Below, piece after piece: positions 50,690 through 59,490 of a stretch of 64,000 nucleotides of DNA. Position 1 is the stretch's first letter. Every line of letters starts with the position of its first letter. Position numbers and translations under genes: made by a program. Where the stretch lies: positions 49,441-113,440 of the forward strand of contig NZ_JBALOP010000044.1 in assembly GCF_036962685.1 (NCBI RefSeq), written 5' to 3'. The notes beneath the pieces are model-generated. The model did not search any database, was not told where the DNA came from, and saw nothing but the letters and a program-made list of their open reading frames with translations. Source of the DNA: Ferdinandcohnia sp036962685. Lineage in GTDB: Bacteria > Bacillota > Bacilli > Bacillales > Bacillaceae_L.

Positions 50690-52405
50690 ATGAAGAGTCA
50701 TAAAAAGCTTAAAATGTTCAGTAAAGTTCTTTTAGCTGGGTTTTTACTAGGTTCGGTAAGCTCAATTACTGGTAATCATGCACATGCAAAATTAAATACT
50801 CCGAATTCCGATGGGGTTAAAAAAATTGCAGGTTATAGCATTGGTTTAACCAATGAAGATGGCGGTGTTGCGGAAATAGTTAAATATAATTCTGCCAACC
50901 AAAAGTTTTACGTGATTAATGGCCATGGACAGACAATTGATATAGTTAGTCTTAAAGATTTAGCCTCTACTGACACAGTGCAAGAACTGCAGAAAGAAAA
51001 ATCTATTAATATTGCAGACGCTGTGAACTCCGAAACTTTTACTTATGGGGATTTAACAAGCATTGATATTAATAGCTCTAAAAATGTAATTGTTGCTGCT
51101 GTTCAAGATGAAGATTATACAAAGAGTGGAAAAATTGTTGTAATGAATCCTGAGGGAAAAATACAAAAAATGTTTGATGCTGGAGTTCAACCTGACATGG
51201 TTAAAATAACTCCTAATGGAAAGTACATTTTATCAGCGAACGAAGGTGAACCACGTCAAGGACTTCAAGGGGAAGACCCCGAAGGATCAATTACAATTGT
51301 TGACACTACATCTGGAAAAGTTAAACACATTACCTTTGATGATACAAGTGTGATTGATGATGATGTGCATATTCGCAAGAATGGGAAAAAAGCAGATGCA
51401 AGTAAAGATTTTGAACCTGAATACATTGCGATTTCAAAAGATGGTAAAAAGGCATATGTTTCCCTACAAGAGAATAATGCTATTGCTACAATTGATATTC
51501 AAAAAGGCAAGGTTTTATCAGTTAAATCTCTTGGTTATAAAGACCACTCTATCGCAGGAAATGAATTGGATGCAGCAAGAAACGGTAAGATAGAAATTGA
51601 AAAACTACCGATTTTAGGATCTTATATGCCAGATGGGATTGCGCATGTAACCATCCGTGGTGTCGATTATCTCGTTACTGCTAATGAGGGAGATGCAACA
51701 GAGTGGCCTGAGGATGAATCGGATTTTATCAATGTTGACGATTTTAAAGATGTTAAGGGTACGATTACACTAGACACAAGTCTGTTTAAAGGTATGACAG
51801 CGGAGGAAGCACAAGCCGAATTTGATAGAATGAAAAATTCAAAGGATTTTAATAAGCTTGAGGTCCTAACAGATCGCGGAAATGATGCTATTTATACATT
51901 GGGAGGTCGTTCTTTCTCGATTTGGAAGGCTGATACAATGGAGCTTGTCTACGACAGTGGAAGTGATTTTGAAAAAATTACAGCAGAGCTTTTGCCAGAA
52001 GTATTTAACTGGTCTAACGACGATGATGAATTTGAAAAGCGCAGTGCTAAAAAAGGACCTGAGCCTGAAGATGTGAAAGTTGGCATGATTGGGAATCAAG
52101 TCTATGCATTTGTTGGACTTGAGAGAATTGGCGGAGTTATGGCATATAACATTACCGACCCTCTGAATCCAAAGTTTGAAAACTATTTAAATACTAGAGA
52201 TTTTTCGGAAGCAATAGCTGGTGATGTGGCACCTGAAGGACTTGAATTTATTGCACATAATGAAAGTCCAACTGGAAATCCCCTTGTTTTAGTAGGAAAC
52301 GAAGTAAGCGGCACTGTCTCAGTTAATGAAATCCAAGTCAAGCAGGGGAAGCACGGCAAAACACATCCGGTAAAGAATAACAATCACGAAAACAAACTTA
52401 AATAA
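50690..52405 (+). CDS. Secreted choice-of-anchor I family beta-propeller protein
   Basis: 571 residues from the ATG at 50690 (GGAGGCAATAAG upstream). A signal peptide (MKSHKKLKMFSKVLLAGFLL...HAHA) precedes a propeller domain: DLTSIDINSSKNVIVAAVQD, GVQPDMVKITPNGKYILSANEGEPRQG, EPEYIAISKDGKKAYVSLQEN, GVDYLVTANEGDATEWPEDESDF and GDVAPEGLEFIAHNESPTGNPLV. This is the choice-of-anchor I domain, often next to or fused with phosphatase or nuclease modules in cell-surface proteins. No sortase or other anchor is at the C-terminus here. The PhoP boxes suggest a role in extracellular phosphate or phosphoester acquisition. Confidence 0.85.
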   Translation: MKSHKKLKMFSKVLLAGFLLGSVSSITGNHAHAKLNTPNSDGVKKIAGYSIGLTNEDGGVAEIVKYNSANQKFYVINGHGQTIDIVSLKDLASTDTVQELQKEKSINIADAVNSETFTYGDLTSIDINSSKNVIVAAVQDEDYTKSGKIVVMNPEGKIQKMFDAGVQPDMVKITPNGKYILSANEGEPRQGLQGEDPEGSITIVDTTSGKVKHITFDDTSVIDDDVHIRKNGKKADASKDFEPEYIAISKDGKKAYVSLQENNAIATIDIQKGKVLSVKSLGYKDHSIAGNELDAARNGKIEIEKLPILGSYMPDGIAHVTIRGVDYLVTANEGDATEWPEDESDFINVDDFKDVKGTITLDTSLFKGMTAEEAQAEFDRMKNSKDFNKLEVLTDRGNDAIYTLGGRSFSIWKADTMELVYDSGSDFEKITAELLPEVFNWSNDDDEFEKRSAKKGPEPEDVKVGMIGNQVYAFVGLERIGGVMAYNITDPLNPKFENYLNTRDFSEAIAGDVAPEGLEFIAHNESPTGNPLVLVGNEVSGTVSVNEIQVKQGKHGKTHPVKNNNHENKLK

Positions 52406-52447
52406 CAATATATTTAGTACTACAATATGAGTAGTCATTAAAACCTA

Positions 52448-52500
52448 AAACACACGTCGCCTATCTCTTTGGGAAGAGGGAGGGACGTGTGTTTTATTTT
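52448..52500 (+). terminator. Terminator after the secreted protein gene
   Basis: AAAACACACGTC and GACGTGTGTTTT form the outer stem, with an inner CCTATCTC/GAAGAGGG pairing, followed by ATTTTTC. Confidence 0.75.
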
Positions 52501-52530
52501 TCAGAAACCTTTATTTAACAAGAAAGCTCC

Positions 52531-53844
52531 TTAATTAGCAACCGAATGCTCTTGCTCTTTAGCCTTCCCCTTTTCTTTAAATTTTCCAATCATTGCACCG
52601 CCGACGAATCCAATTAGTGCTGGAATTAACCATGCGAACCCATTACTGCTCAATGGAATCATCCCAATTAAACGAGTTAAAAATGGTATATTTACGGCCG
52701 CTGTCATAGCTTCAGCTACACTAATAATCACTGTTAATAACACGGCACCTTGAAAGGCGGCAGTGTTTGGTAAGCGCCTATGGAAGATGCCAACCAATAT
52801 GACTACGATACAAATCGGGTAGATTGCCAGATAAAGCGGTGTTGCTATAAATATGATTCGATCTACACCTAATAATGCAATGACAATGCCAAGGACGCAA
52901 ACGATGGCCGCGGTTGTTTTATAACTTAGCTTCCCTTTTGTTAAACTATCAAAAAATTGAGCAACAGCTGTAGTCAAACCAATCGAAGTAGTCAAACATG
53001 CTAATGCCACCACGATTCCTAATCCGTAAAGCCCGCCTTTACCTAATATAGTTTCTACAATCACTAATAATAATTCGGCCCTGTCTATGTTTTGTGGATA
53101 CATCCCACTGGCTGAAGCACCTAAATATAAAAGCCCCGAATAGATGAGAACTAAAAAGATAAAGGCAACGAGCCCAGCAAATGCGGTCATTTTATTTCTT
53201 TCCCTTTCAGACCGATATCCCTTGCCAACAATATGTGAAATAAACACACTTGCAACCATAAAACTTACCAATAAGTCTCCTGTTTGATATCCGCCAAGAA
53301 AGGCATTAACAAAACTACTTGAAATCTCTGTGTCTACTGGTTGTCCAACCGGGTTTATGACTCCATTAATGATGATAGCAATTAAAATGACAACTAATGC
53401 AGGTGTTAAAAAGGCTCCCAATTTATCGATAACATTGTTCCTGTCATTTACAAAATAATAAGTTAACGCGAAGAAAATGATGACAATAGGTGCTGCCGGA
53501 ATCGATGGGAAAACTGCCTGAATACCTAATTCATGAGTAACAGCCCCTGTTCTTGGAATGGCGATAAAGCTTGAAAACAACATAATGCCTAGCAGTATCC
53601 ATTGTGAAAATTTAGGATGTACTTTTTTAGTCAACTGATCTACGGTACCACCTGCATAAGCGATAATATAAATCGCTATTATAGGGAAAATGACCCCAGA
53701 AATAATAAATCCGATGCTGCCGCTAAACCAATCTGCACCTGACTGTAACCCTAAAAATGGTGGGAAAATTAAATTCCCTGCCCCAAAAAATGTTGCAAAA
53801 AGCGCAAGTCCAATTATAATGCTATCTCTTAGAGGTTTTTTCAT
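52531..53844 (-). CDS. brnQ: Branched-chain amino acid transporter BrnQ
   Basis: 437 residues, 12 transmembrane helices, LIVCS family Na+ or H+ symporter for Leu, Ile and Val. Typical opening IIGLALFATFFGAGNLIFPPFLG, then FSSFIAIPRTGAVTHELGIQ and GLTTAVAQFFDSLTKGKLSYK. No T-box or leader peptide was recognised upstream. Monocistronic. Confidence 0.95.
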   Translation of the reverse strand: MKKPLRDSIIIGLALFATFFGAGNLIFPPFLGLQSGADWFSGSIGFIISGVIFPIIAIYIIAYAGGTVDQLTKKVHPKFSQWILLGIMLFSSFIAIPRTGAVTHELGIQAVFPSIPAAPIVIIFFALTYYFVNDRNNVIDKLGAFLTPALVVILIAIIINGVINPVGQPVDTEISSSFVNAFLGGYQTGDLLVSFMVASVFISHIVGKGYRSERERNKMTAFAGLVAFIFLVLIYSGLLYLGASASGMYPQNIDRAELLLVIVETILGKGGLYGLGIVVALACLTTSIGLTTAVAQFFDSLTKGKLSYKTTAAIVCVLGIVIALLGVDRIIFIATPLYLAIYPICIVVILVGIFHRRLPNTAAFQGAVLLTVIISVAEAMTAAVNIPFLTRLIGMIPLSSNGFAWLIPALIGFVGGAMIGKFKEKGKAKEQEHSVAN

Positions 53845-54100
53845 ATGTAATTCAGCCCTTTTCTTTTATGTAACGATTTATTTGAAATATTTTTCTAGAA
53901 TTTTTTAGTAGATAACAGTAGAAAATTTCGAATCCCAATTAAGCAATTTTCAATTATTCCTCCTTTTCCGAAATTTTTGGATAAACGATGCTGTATCGGC
54001 TACCTCATGCTGGTAATAGTACAATTATTTGAAAATATTTGTTAAATATAACACATAATTCACAAAAATAAAAATTTAATCTATCCCTTCGTCACTAAAA

Positions 54101-54135
54101 AAAGAGAGACACAGCTTTAACCGCGTCCCTCGCTC
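54101..54135 (-). terminator. Terminator of the ECF/PHP operon
   Basis: On the minus strand AGAGCGAGGGACGCGG pairs (with G-U) with CTGTGTCTCTCT and is followed by TTTTTT, directly after the PHP gene stop. Confidence 0.7.
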
Positions 54136-54903
54136 TTATTTCACGTTTTCGATTTCTAATTTAGCTTTTTCAATCTTTTTTAGTTGAACGGCCTCAGAGA
54201 CTCTTTCATGCAAATCTTCAGCAACCTCAACCGTGAATTCATCGTTTGAAATGATTTGTTTTAATTCTCTAACGTTAGAGCATGGTTTCTCAAGAACAGT
54301 ATAAACCGCACCGAATTGCTTGTAATGATGGGTATCACTTCCACCTACAACTGGTTTGTTAAGTTCCTCGGCAAATGAAAAAACATCGCTTATGTTTTCA
54401 TCGACTCCACGAGTGTGTAGGTCCTTCCCGTTTAAATCGAAAGCATCCAACTGTTGAAGCAAAATTGGTTCTATTCTTAATAACGGGGTACTTGGTCTAA
54501 AAGGATGTGCCCCTATGACTAGCATGTCATACATAGATACAAAGTTTAGTAATCTTTCAATTGGAACAAATCTTCCTTCTTCGGTGTAGTTGTCTAAGCT
54601 ATTACGCAAAGACCTCACATCTACACGATCACCAATACATAAGATATGACCAACCTCTTGAATATCTACTTCCATTCCAGGAAAGACCTTTAACCCTAAC
54701 ACGTTATAATAGCCATCTTCATAAGGAAAGTTTTCATCTAACGTATCATAAACCTCTTGAAAATTTTTAGTATTAAAATGTTCCGTTAACGCAACGGCAT
54801 CTAAACCAGAATCAAGGGCATGTTTAGCCATATTAGTATAGTAATCCAGGGAAAAATCAAATCCCTTTGATAGTTTTCCATGTGTATGAAAGTCAAATTT
54901 CAC
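54136..54903 (-). CDS. PHP domain phosphoesterase
   Basis: 255 residues. The metal-binding motifs of PHP hydrolases are all present: MKFDFHTHGKLS (HxH), VALTEHFN (His), FPGMEVDIQ (Glu), GHILCIG (His), MLVIGAHPFRPS (His) and VVGGSDTHHYKQFG (Asp-His). PHP enzymes cleave phosphoesters (histidinol-phosphate, nucleotides, DNA 3' ends). The last gene of an ECF transporter operon; most likely it processes the transported compound or a nucleotide. It is cytoplasmic. Start ATG is 14 bases after the EcfT stop. Confidence 0.88.
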   Translation of the reverse strand: MKFDFHTHGKLSKGFDFSLDYYTNMAKHALDSGLDAVALTEHFNTKNFQEVYDTLDENFPYEDGYYNVLGLKVFPGMEVDIQEVGHILCIGDRVDVRSLRNSLDNYTEEGRFVPIERLLNFVSMYDMLVIGAHPFRPSTPLLRIEPILLQQLDAFDLNGKDLHTRGVDENISDVFSFAEELNKPVVGGSDTHHYKQFGAVYTVLEKPCSNVRELKQIISNDEFTVEVAEDLHERVSEAVQLKKIEKAKLEIENVK

Positions 54904-54917
54904 TTTTACGCACTCCT

Positions 54918-55736
54918 TTATAAAACAAAATGTAAGCTATGAACTATGATCAAATAAAAAAAGGTAATGAATATAAAGGCATAATCATGATAGGTTATTT
55001 TTAAATAACTCGTTTTTAATTGAATGAGTTTACGATTATTCGATCCGTACGTAAAACCTTTTGTTTCCAGCGCTTCTACTGTTGTTCGAGAACGCTTTGC
55101 TGTGTTCAACATTAATGGATAAAAGGAACGAATAAAGATAAATAAAAAATATACAATCTTGCGCCAGTAAAGAATTCCATTCCGTTCAGGCGCCTTTCCT
55201 CTAAGTCGATATGAAAGAATAATTTGTTGAAATTCTTCAAATAAAGTGGGTAAAATACGATACCCATAAGCAATACTAAAAGAGAGTTTATCAGGGAACC
55301 TTAGTCTCAGGAGTGCATCACTAAACCGTTCTGGATTCATACTACTAAAAACGGAAACACTTGCTAGAGAAATAGCTGCTAGTTTAATACTTAACCAAAT
55401 CATTGGAAGTAACGACACAAAACTCCCTCCAAATAGTAAAGATATAAGAAAAAGGAGCCCAACTTCCCCAATTAGACCTAGTACAAGTACTGTAATAATC
55501 AGGGGACTTACCTTTGCTTTATAGGTTAGAAACACCATAAAACAAAAATATCCAATTAAAATAATATGACTATAAATGAACCATGGTACTATTGCAAAGT
55601 AACAATACCAAATAAGTAATACGCGTGGGTCAAGCCTCGTTAACAAATTATCTTCTACACTATAGGCTGTTTTCACAAGCTCATTTTTAATATATTCCAA
55701 GGAAAACTTATCTTGGATTAACTTATCCATTTCCAA
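54918..55736 (-). CDS. ECF transporter T component (EcfT/CbiQ type)
   Basis: 272 residues, 5-6 helices, with the coupling-helix signature ALLRLRFPDKLSFSIAYGYRILP and the second conserved motif TTVEALETKGFTYG (family consensus AMEARGF). It couples the ATPases to the substrate-binding S subunit in the membrane. It overlaps the ATPase gene by 14 bases, so the proteins are made together. Confidence 0.92.
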   Translation of the reverse strand: MEMDKLIQDKFSLEYIKNELVKTAYSVEDNLLTRLDPRVLLIWYCYFAIVPWFIYSHIILIGYFCFMVFLTYKAKVSPLIITVLVLGLIGEVGLLFLISLLFGGSFVSLLPMIWLSIKLAAISLASVSVFSSMNPERFSDALLRLRFPDKLSFSIAYGYRILPTLFEEFQQIILSYRLRGKAPERNGILYWRKIVYFLFIFIRSFYPLMLNTAKRSRTTVEALETKGFTYGSNNRKLIQLKTSYLKITYHDYAFIFITFFYLIIVHSLHFVL

Positions 55737-57432
55737 CTAATTCACCTCGTTCTTTTTGCGAAATCCAAAATTCCACAAAGGAATCGACGGATAAATGTAA
55801 TGGAATTTGAAGCTGTTTACTTAGTGAAACAATCTGTGGAACTACTAATCCAGCACGATCCAAGATAACTTCCTGACCAAATACTTCAGTCGTTGAACCT
55901 TCTTTAATTAGTTCACCATCATGCATAACAAGAATTCGTTCAGCCCATTCTGCGACAAGCTGCATATCATGAGTAGCAATAACAATCGTATCAACTTTTC
56001 TTCGGAGCTTCTTAAGCATCTTGATTACATTGTTCTTAGTAGCAATATCTAAATTTGCCGTTGGCTCATCTAAAATCATGATTGAGGGGCTCATCGCGAC
56101 ACCAATTGCCAAGGAAACACGTCGTTGTTGCCCACCACTTAGTAAACGAGCATCTCTATCCTGAAGGTCAGTTAAATCGAAATCAGCCAAAATCTGATCA
56201 ACTTGCGCTGAGTAATCCTGAATTTTTCTCGCCTTCAAATAGTATTCAACTTCCTTCCGAACACTATCATCGATGAACATCTCTTCAGGGTTTTGGTAAA
56301 TATATGCGACATGATTTGATAGAATTTCAGGTGTGTGTTTCTTAATAAGTAGATTAGAAAATTCCAGCTCCCCTTTTGTGTGTTTGACAATCCCGCTTAT
56401 CACCTTAAGGAGAGTTGATTTACCGGATCCATTGTTTCCGACTAAAGCAATTTTATCTTCCTTGAAAAATGTAGTCGAAATCCCTTTTAATGCTGCCTTT
56501 TTGTGTTTACTAATGGTACGGTAGTGAACTGTTATATCCCGCAAAGATAGAACAGGCTCTTTATTCTCGTGTTCTACCGTATTAGCTTCATCATAAACAG
56601 GTCCTCTACCACTAAAATAATCCACTGCTTCATCCAATGTAATCGGATAGTCAGCGCTTTTATCGACACTATAGGCTGCTATTGTTACCTGTGGCGGATA
56701 AATTTGGTGGGATACTAAATCATCCACACTAGATAGAGCTTCTCGGACATTCTTCTTCCAGAATACTTTTCCTTTATCCATTAAGACGACATTGCTGCAA
56801 TAATTGGCAATAAACTCGGTATGGTGCTCGATTGTGATAATCGTTAACCCATATTTTTCATTTAAATGCTTTAACACATCATATATTTGCGTAGCATGCC
56901 GAGGATCTAGCTGTGAAACAGGTTCATCGACAATGAGTATTTTTGGTTTCATCGCAATGGCACCAGCTAAAGCGAGTAAATGTTTTTTCCCTCCACTTAA
57001 TTGCCATGTAAACTCATCACTTTCATCAGAGAGACCTGTAACTTCTAAGGCCCATTTTCCACGCTCTTTAAAATCTGATAACCCATAATTTAATGGGGCA
57101 AATGAGGCATCGTCAATCACCGTCGGCCGTAATAATTGATTCTCAAAGTCCTGGTACACATAACCGATTACTTTTGAAAGCTCCGCCACATCATGTTCAG
57201 ACGGATTTAATCCATTTACGATGACATTTCCTGAAAATTCACCTACATAAAATCGTGGGATAAGTCCATTCATTGTTTTGCAAAGGGTTGATTTTCCCGA
57301 ACCATTTCCACCGATAATCGCGAGGAACTCCCCTTCATCTATCGTTAAGGAAGCATTATTTAATACTTCTGCATCGCTACCAGGATATTGGAAGCTTACA
57401 TTTTGAATCTCAACTATTGGTTTAGCCTGCAC
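55723..57432 (-). CDS. ECF transporter double ATPase (fused A and A')
   Basis: 569 residues with two ABC domains in tandem. Domain 1: Walker A IGGNGSGKSTLCKTM, signature WQLSGGKKHLLAL (less usual HLLAL tail), Walker B ILIVDEPVSQLDPRH, H-loop ITIEHHTEF. Domain 2: Walker A VGNNGSGKSTLLKVI, signature LLSGGQQRRVSLAIG, Walker B IMILDEPTANLD, H-loop IATHDMQLVAEW. This powers a group I ECF importer. It overlaps both neighbours. All key ATP-site residues are present. Confidence 0.95.
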   Translation of the reverse strand: MQAKPIVEIQNVSFQYPGSDAEVLNNASLTIDEGEFLAIIGGNGSGKSTLCKTMNGLIPRFYVGEFSGNVIVNGLNPSEHDVAELSKVIGYVYQDFENQLLRPTVIDDASFAPLNYGLSDFKERGKWALEVTGLSDESDEFTWQLSGGKKHLLALAGAIAMKPKILIVDEPVSQLDPRHATQIYDVLKHLNEKYGLTIITIEHHTEFIANYCSNVVLMDKGKVFWKKNVREALSSVDDLVSHQIYPPQVTIAAYSVDKSADYPITLDEAVDYFSGRGPVYDEANTVEHENKEPVLSLRDITVHYRTISKHKKAALKGISTTFFKEDKIALVGNNGSGKSTLLKVISGIVKHTKGELEFSNLLIKKHTPEILSNHVAYIYQNPEEMFIDDSVRKEVEYYLKARKIQDYSAQVDQILADFDLTDLQDRDARLLSGGQQRRVSLAIGVAMSPSIMILDEPTANLDIATKNNVIKMLKKLRRKVDTIVIATHDMQLVAEWAERILVMHDGELIKEGSTTEVFGQEVILDRAGLVVPQIVSLSKQLQIPLHLSVDSFVEFWISQKERGELVGNG

Positions 57433-58297
57433 GGTTGATATCCTCTCCTGCTTTCGTTTCTTTGCCCTTTTTTAGTAAAAATAATATGATACCCAATGAG
57501 CAAACAGCAGCTACACCGATTACAATCCAAATCACCTTGTCACCATATAATTCAACAAATTCCGGTTCCCAGACTGCATATTCAAAATCCATTTCACTTA
57601 GCGTTTCTGCACCGAAAGCAACAACAGATAGGATAATGCCTGTTATAATAAACTTCGGTGTAAATACCTTTCCTGCTGAAACTCGAACTTGACTTGTACG
57701 AGGCTTCATTCCTAATAATGGTTCAATTTTCCCGTATAATCGCGGCACTAAATACACCGTTGGAAGTAAAACAAATAATGTTCCAGTGAAGATTAAATCA
57801 GTTAGAAACTCTACTCCTTCGATAACGATTATACTTTCTGCTAACCCTTCCACAGCTTCGAAATCCTCTACCCCGATAACTACCTTTAAGATATCTACCA
57901 ATGTGGCAAGTACAAGGAAAATACCATATCCTGTGATCGCCGCAATCCCAACTTGAGATGTTTTTTTAGGGTTGCGAACCATCATTCCGCCGATTGCCAT
58001 TCCAAGAGAAAATAGAATGAACTTTTCAATTTCTCCAATCCCACCAAATTGTCCTAGCATCAGTTCACCGAAGATAATTTCACCTGTTGATGCACCAATT
58101 GCAGCATAAAGCGGATGGAATAAAATACATAATGTCAAAGGAATGAATGCAAAGGCATCAATGGACAATTCGATTGGGCCTAGCTTTAATGAAGGAACCA
58201 ATTCCGTAAACATATTGCTTAACCCATAAAGACACATCGACAAAATAAAAACCATCATCTTTTGAGACTGCGTTAATTCATACGGCTTTTTAATCAT
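57422..58297 (-). CDS. Putative ECF transporter S component
   Basis: 291 residues, about 7 hydrophobic helices with a longer soluble loop near 160-230 and a basic tail. The segment LKLGPIELSIDAFAFIPLTLCILFHPLYAAIGASTGEI is typical of S-component proteins (Gly/Ala-rich helices after a first TM). It is first in the operon with the ATPases and EcfT, so it very probably gives substrate specificity. Substrate is unknown. The gene is larger than classical S components (about 180-200 residues). A double TTAACA PhoP-like box lies 45-65 bases upstream of the ATG. Confidence 0.7.
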   Translation of the reverse strand: MIKKPYELTQSQKMMVFILSMCLYGLSNMFTELVPSLKLGPIELSIDAFAFIPLTLCILFHPLYAAIGASTGEIIFGELMLGQFGGIGEIEKFILFSLGMAIGGMMVRNPKKTSQVGIAAITGYGIFLVLATLVDILKVVIGVEDFEAVEGLAESIIVIEGVEFLTDLIFTGTLFVLLPTVYLVPRLYGKIEPLLGMKPRTSQVRVSAGKVFTPKFIITGIILSVVAFGAETLSEMDFEYAVWEPEFVELYGDKVIWIVIGVAAVCSLGIILFLLKKGKETKAGEDINRAG

Positions 58298-58343
58298 GAT
58301 ACTTTCCTCCTAATCATTTATAGCCCTTATTGTAAGCAAGATT

Positions 58344-58362
58344 TGTTAACCTCGTGTTAACA
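58344..58362 (-). promoter_or_regulatory. Candidate PhoP boxes before the ECF/PHP operon
   Basis: On the minus strand TTAACA (58360-58355) and TTAACA (58349-58344) are perfect consensus hexamers 11 bases apart; the pair also forms a TGTTAAC-CTCGT-GTTAACA palindrome. Flanking hexamers at the same phase are degenerate. Either a short PhoP site or an unrelated palindromic operator. Confidence 0.5.
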
Positions 58363-58395
58363 GATATTGGATTTAGAGTAAAGTATAGTAAAGTC

Positions 58396-58494
58396 TGGGG
58401 AAGAAGGACCGGCTCATCGTCCCAGAATCTACACGTATATTAATATTAATTTGTAAAAAAATGGTAGGACGCAGATCCTGTCCCCGCGTCCCTA
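58396..58494. repeat. Dispersed inverted-repeat element, copy A
   Basis: Roughly 100 bases: GAAGGACCGGCTCATCGTCCCAG, then TCTACACGTATATTAATATT, AATTTGTAAAAAAATGGTAGG and ACGCAGATCCTGTCCCCGCGTCCC. It shares the middle section almost exactly with copy C (63934-64000) and the outer plan with copy B. It fills the gap between the GDPD gene and the ECF operon. Confidence 0.8.
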
Positions 58495-58495
58495 T

Positions 58496-59350
58496 TTATA
58501 CTATCTTCATTTGTTCATCTCTAATGCGTATGGCCCTATCCGGATAATCTGTAATAATCGTATCAACATGCAAACTTAATAATCTTTCAATTTCAGTTGG
58601 TTCATTGACAGTCCAAACCCTTAACTTATGAAATAAACCGTGGAAAAAATCCTCATTATCCTCATTTGCCTTTTGGTTCAAATAATTTATTACTTCCGTT
58701 GGTAAGTGCATCGGGAATTGTTCATTTAATTGTAGTAGCTGCTGGTATATCTCTCTTTTAGGTAAAAGAATCGTTTTGTTTAGATGTAAAGCCTCCAAAT
58801 CTAAGGTATTTATAAAATCGGATGAAAGGGAAATGCCATCATTTAGTAACCAAGCAATTTTCGCACTCGGAGCAAGCTGTTTCATTCGTAAAATCGAAGG
58901 CAAATGGAAGGATGAATAGATAACATTCCGATTCTTTCCATATTGTTCAACGATATTTTTAACCTTCTCTTCAATTCCTTCATAAGCTACCGAAGAGGTT
59001 TTTAGTTCTATATTAAGTTCAACATGATATGGTTCCAATAATATCAGAACCTCTTCTAGTGTAGGAACCTGTTCTTTATTCCAAGCTTCTTCATATTCTT
59101 GAAAGTGAGTAAACGGTTCTCCAGCGCTATATTTTTTGATTTCAGCTAAGGTCAAGTCTTTAATCCAACCCTCACCATTTGTTGTCCGCTCAAGAGTTTC
59201 ATCATGAATCACAACAACTTCCCCATCCTTTGTCAAATGAACGTCTAATTCTAACCCGTCAACACCATGATCAATCGCTTTTTCAAAACTAAGTAAAGTA
59301 TTTTCCGGATAGATCCCCTTCGCTCCACGGTGCCCATAAATTTTTGTCAT
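58496..59350 (-). CDS. ugpQ: Glycerophosphodiester phosphodiesterase
   Basis: 284 residues, TIM-barrel GDPD family. Marks: YGHRGAKGIYPENTLLSFEKAIDHGVDGLELDVHLTKDGEVVVIHDETLERTTNG, with catalytic His residues in GHRG and HDE and metal Glu-x-Asp in ELDVH; later VELNIELKT and VDTIITDYPD. It cleaves glycerophosphodiesters into glycerol 3-phosphate and an alcohol. There is no signal peptide, so it acts on imported substrate. It follows the ugp importer genes on the same strand, with a dispersed repeat in between. Confidence 0.94.
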   Translation of the reverse strand: MTKIYGHRGAKGIYPENTLLSFEKAIDHGVDGLELDVHLTKDGEVVVIHDETLERTTNGEGWIKDLTLAEIKKYSAGEPFTHFQEYEEAWNKEQVPTLEEVLILLEPYHVELNIELKTSSVAYEGIEEKVKNIVEQYGKNRNVIYSSFHLPSILRMKQLAPSAKIAWLLNDGISLSSDFINTLDLEALHLNKTILLPKREIYQQLLQLNEQFPMHLPTEVINYLNQKANEDNEDFFHGLFHKLRVWTVNEPTEIERLLSLHVDTIITDYPDRAIRIRDEQMKIV

Positions 59351-59379
59351 CGAAAATCAACCCTTCCTCCCGTTTTTTT

Positions 59380-59484
59380 GTGGGACAGAGGGACAGGTTC
59401 ATCGTCCCAGGTTTTAATCACCCTAAATATCATTGGAGTCTATTGTAAAAAAATTGTGGGACACGGTACCTGTCCCCGTGTCCC
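59380..59484. repeat. Dispersed inverted-repeat element, copy B
   Basis: Opens GTGGGACAGAGGGACAGG and closes GGGACACGGTACCTGTCC with the same internal TTGTAAAAAAATTGTGGGAC as copies A and C. It lies between ugpB and the GDPD gene and can fold into long hairpins. Confidence 0.8.
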
Positions 59485-59490
59485 TTTCAA

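Noticed and set aside
53845..54100. T-box leader of brnQ
   Set aside because: The AGGGTGG.ACCGCG core is not present on the minus strand, and no specifier-hairpin pattern was seen.
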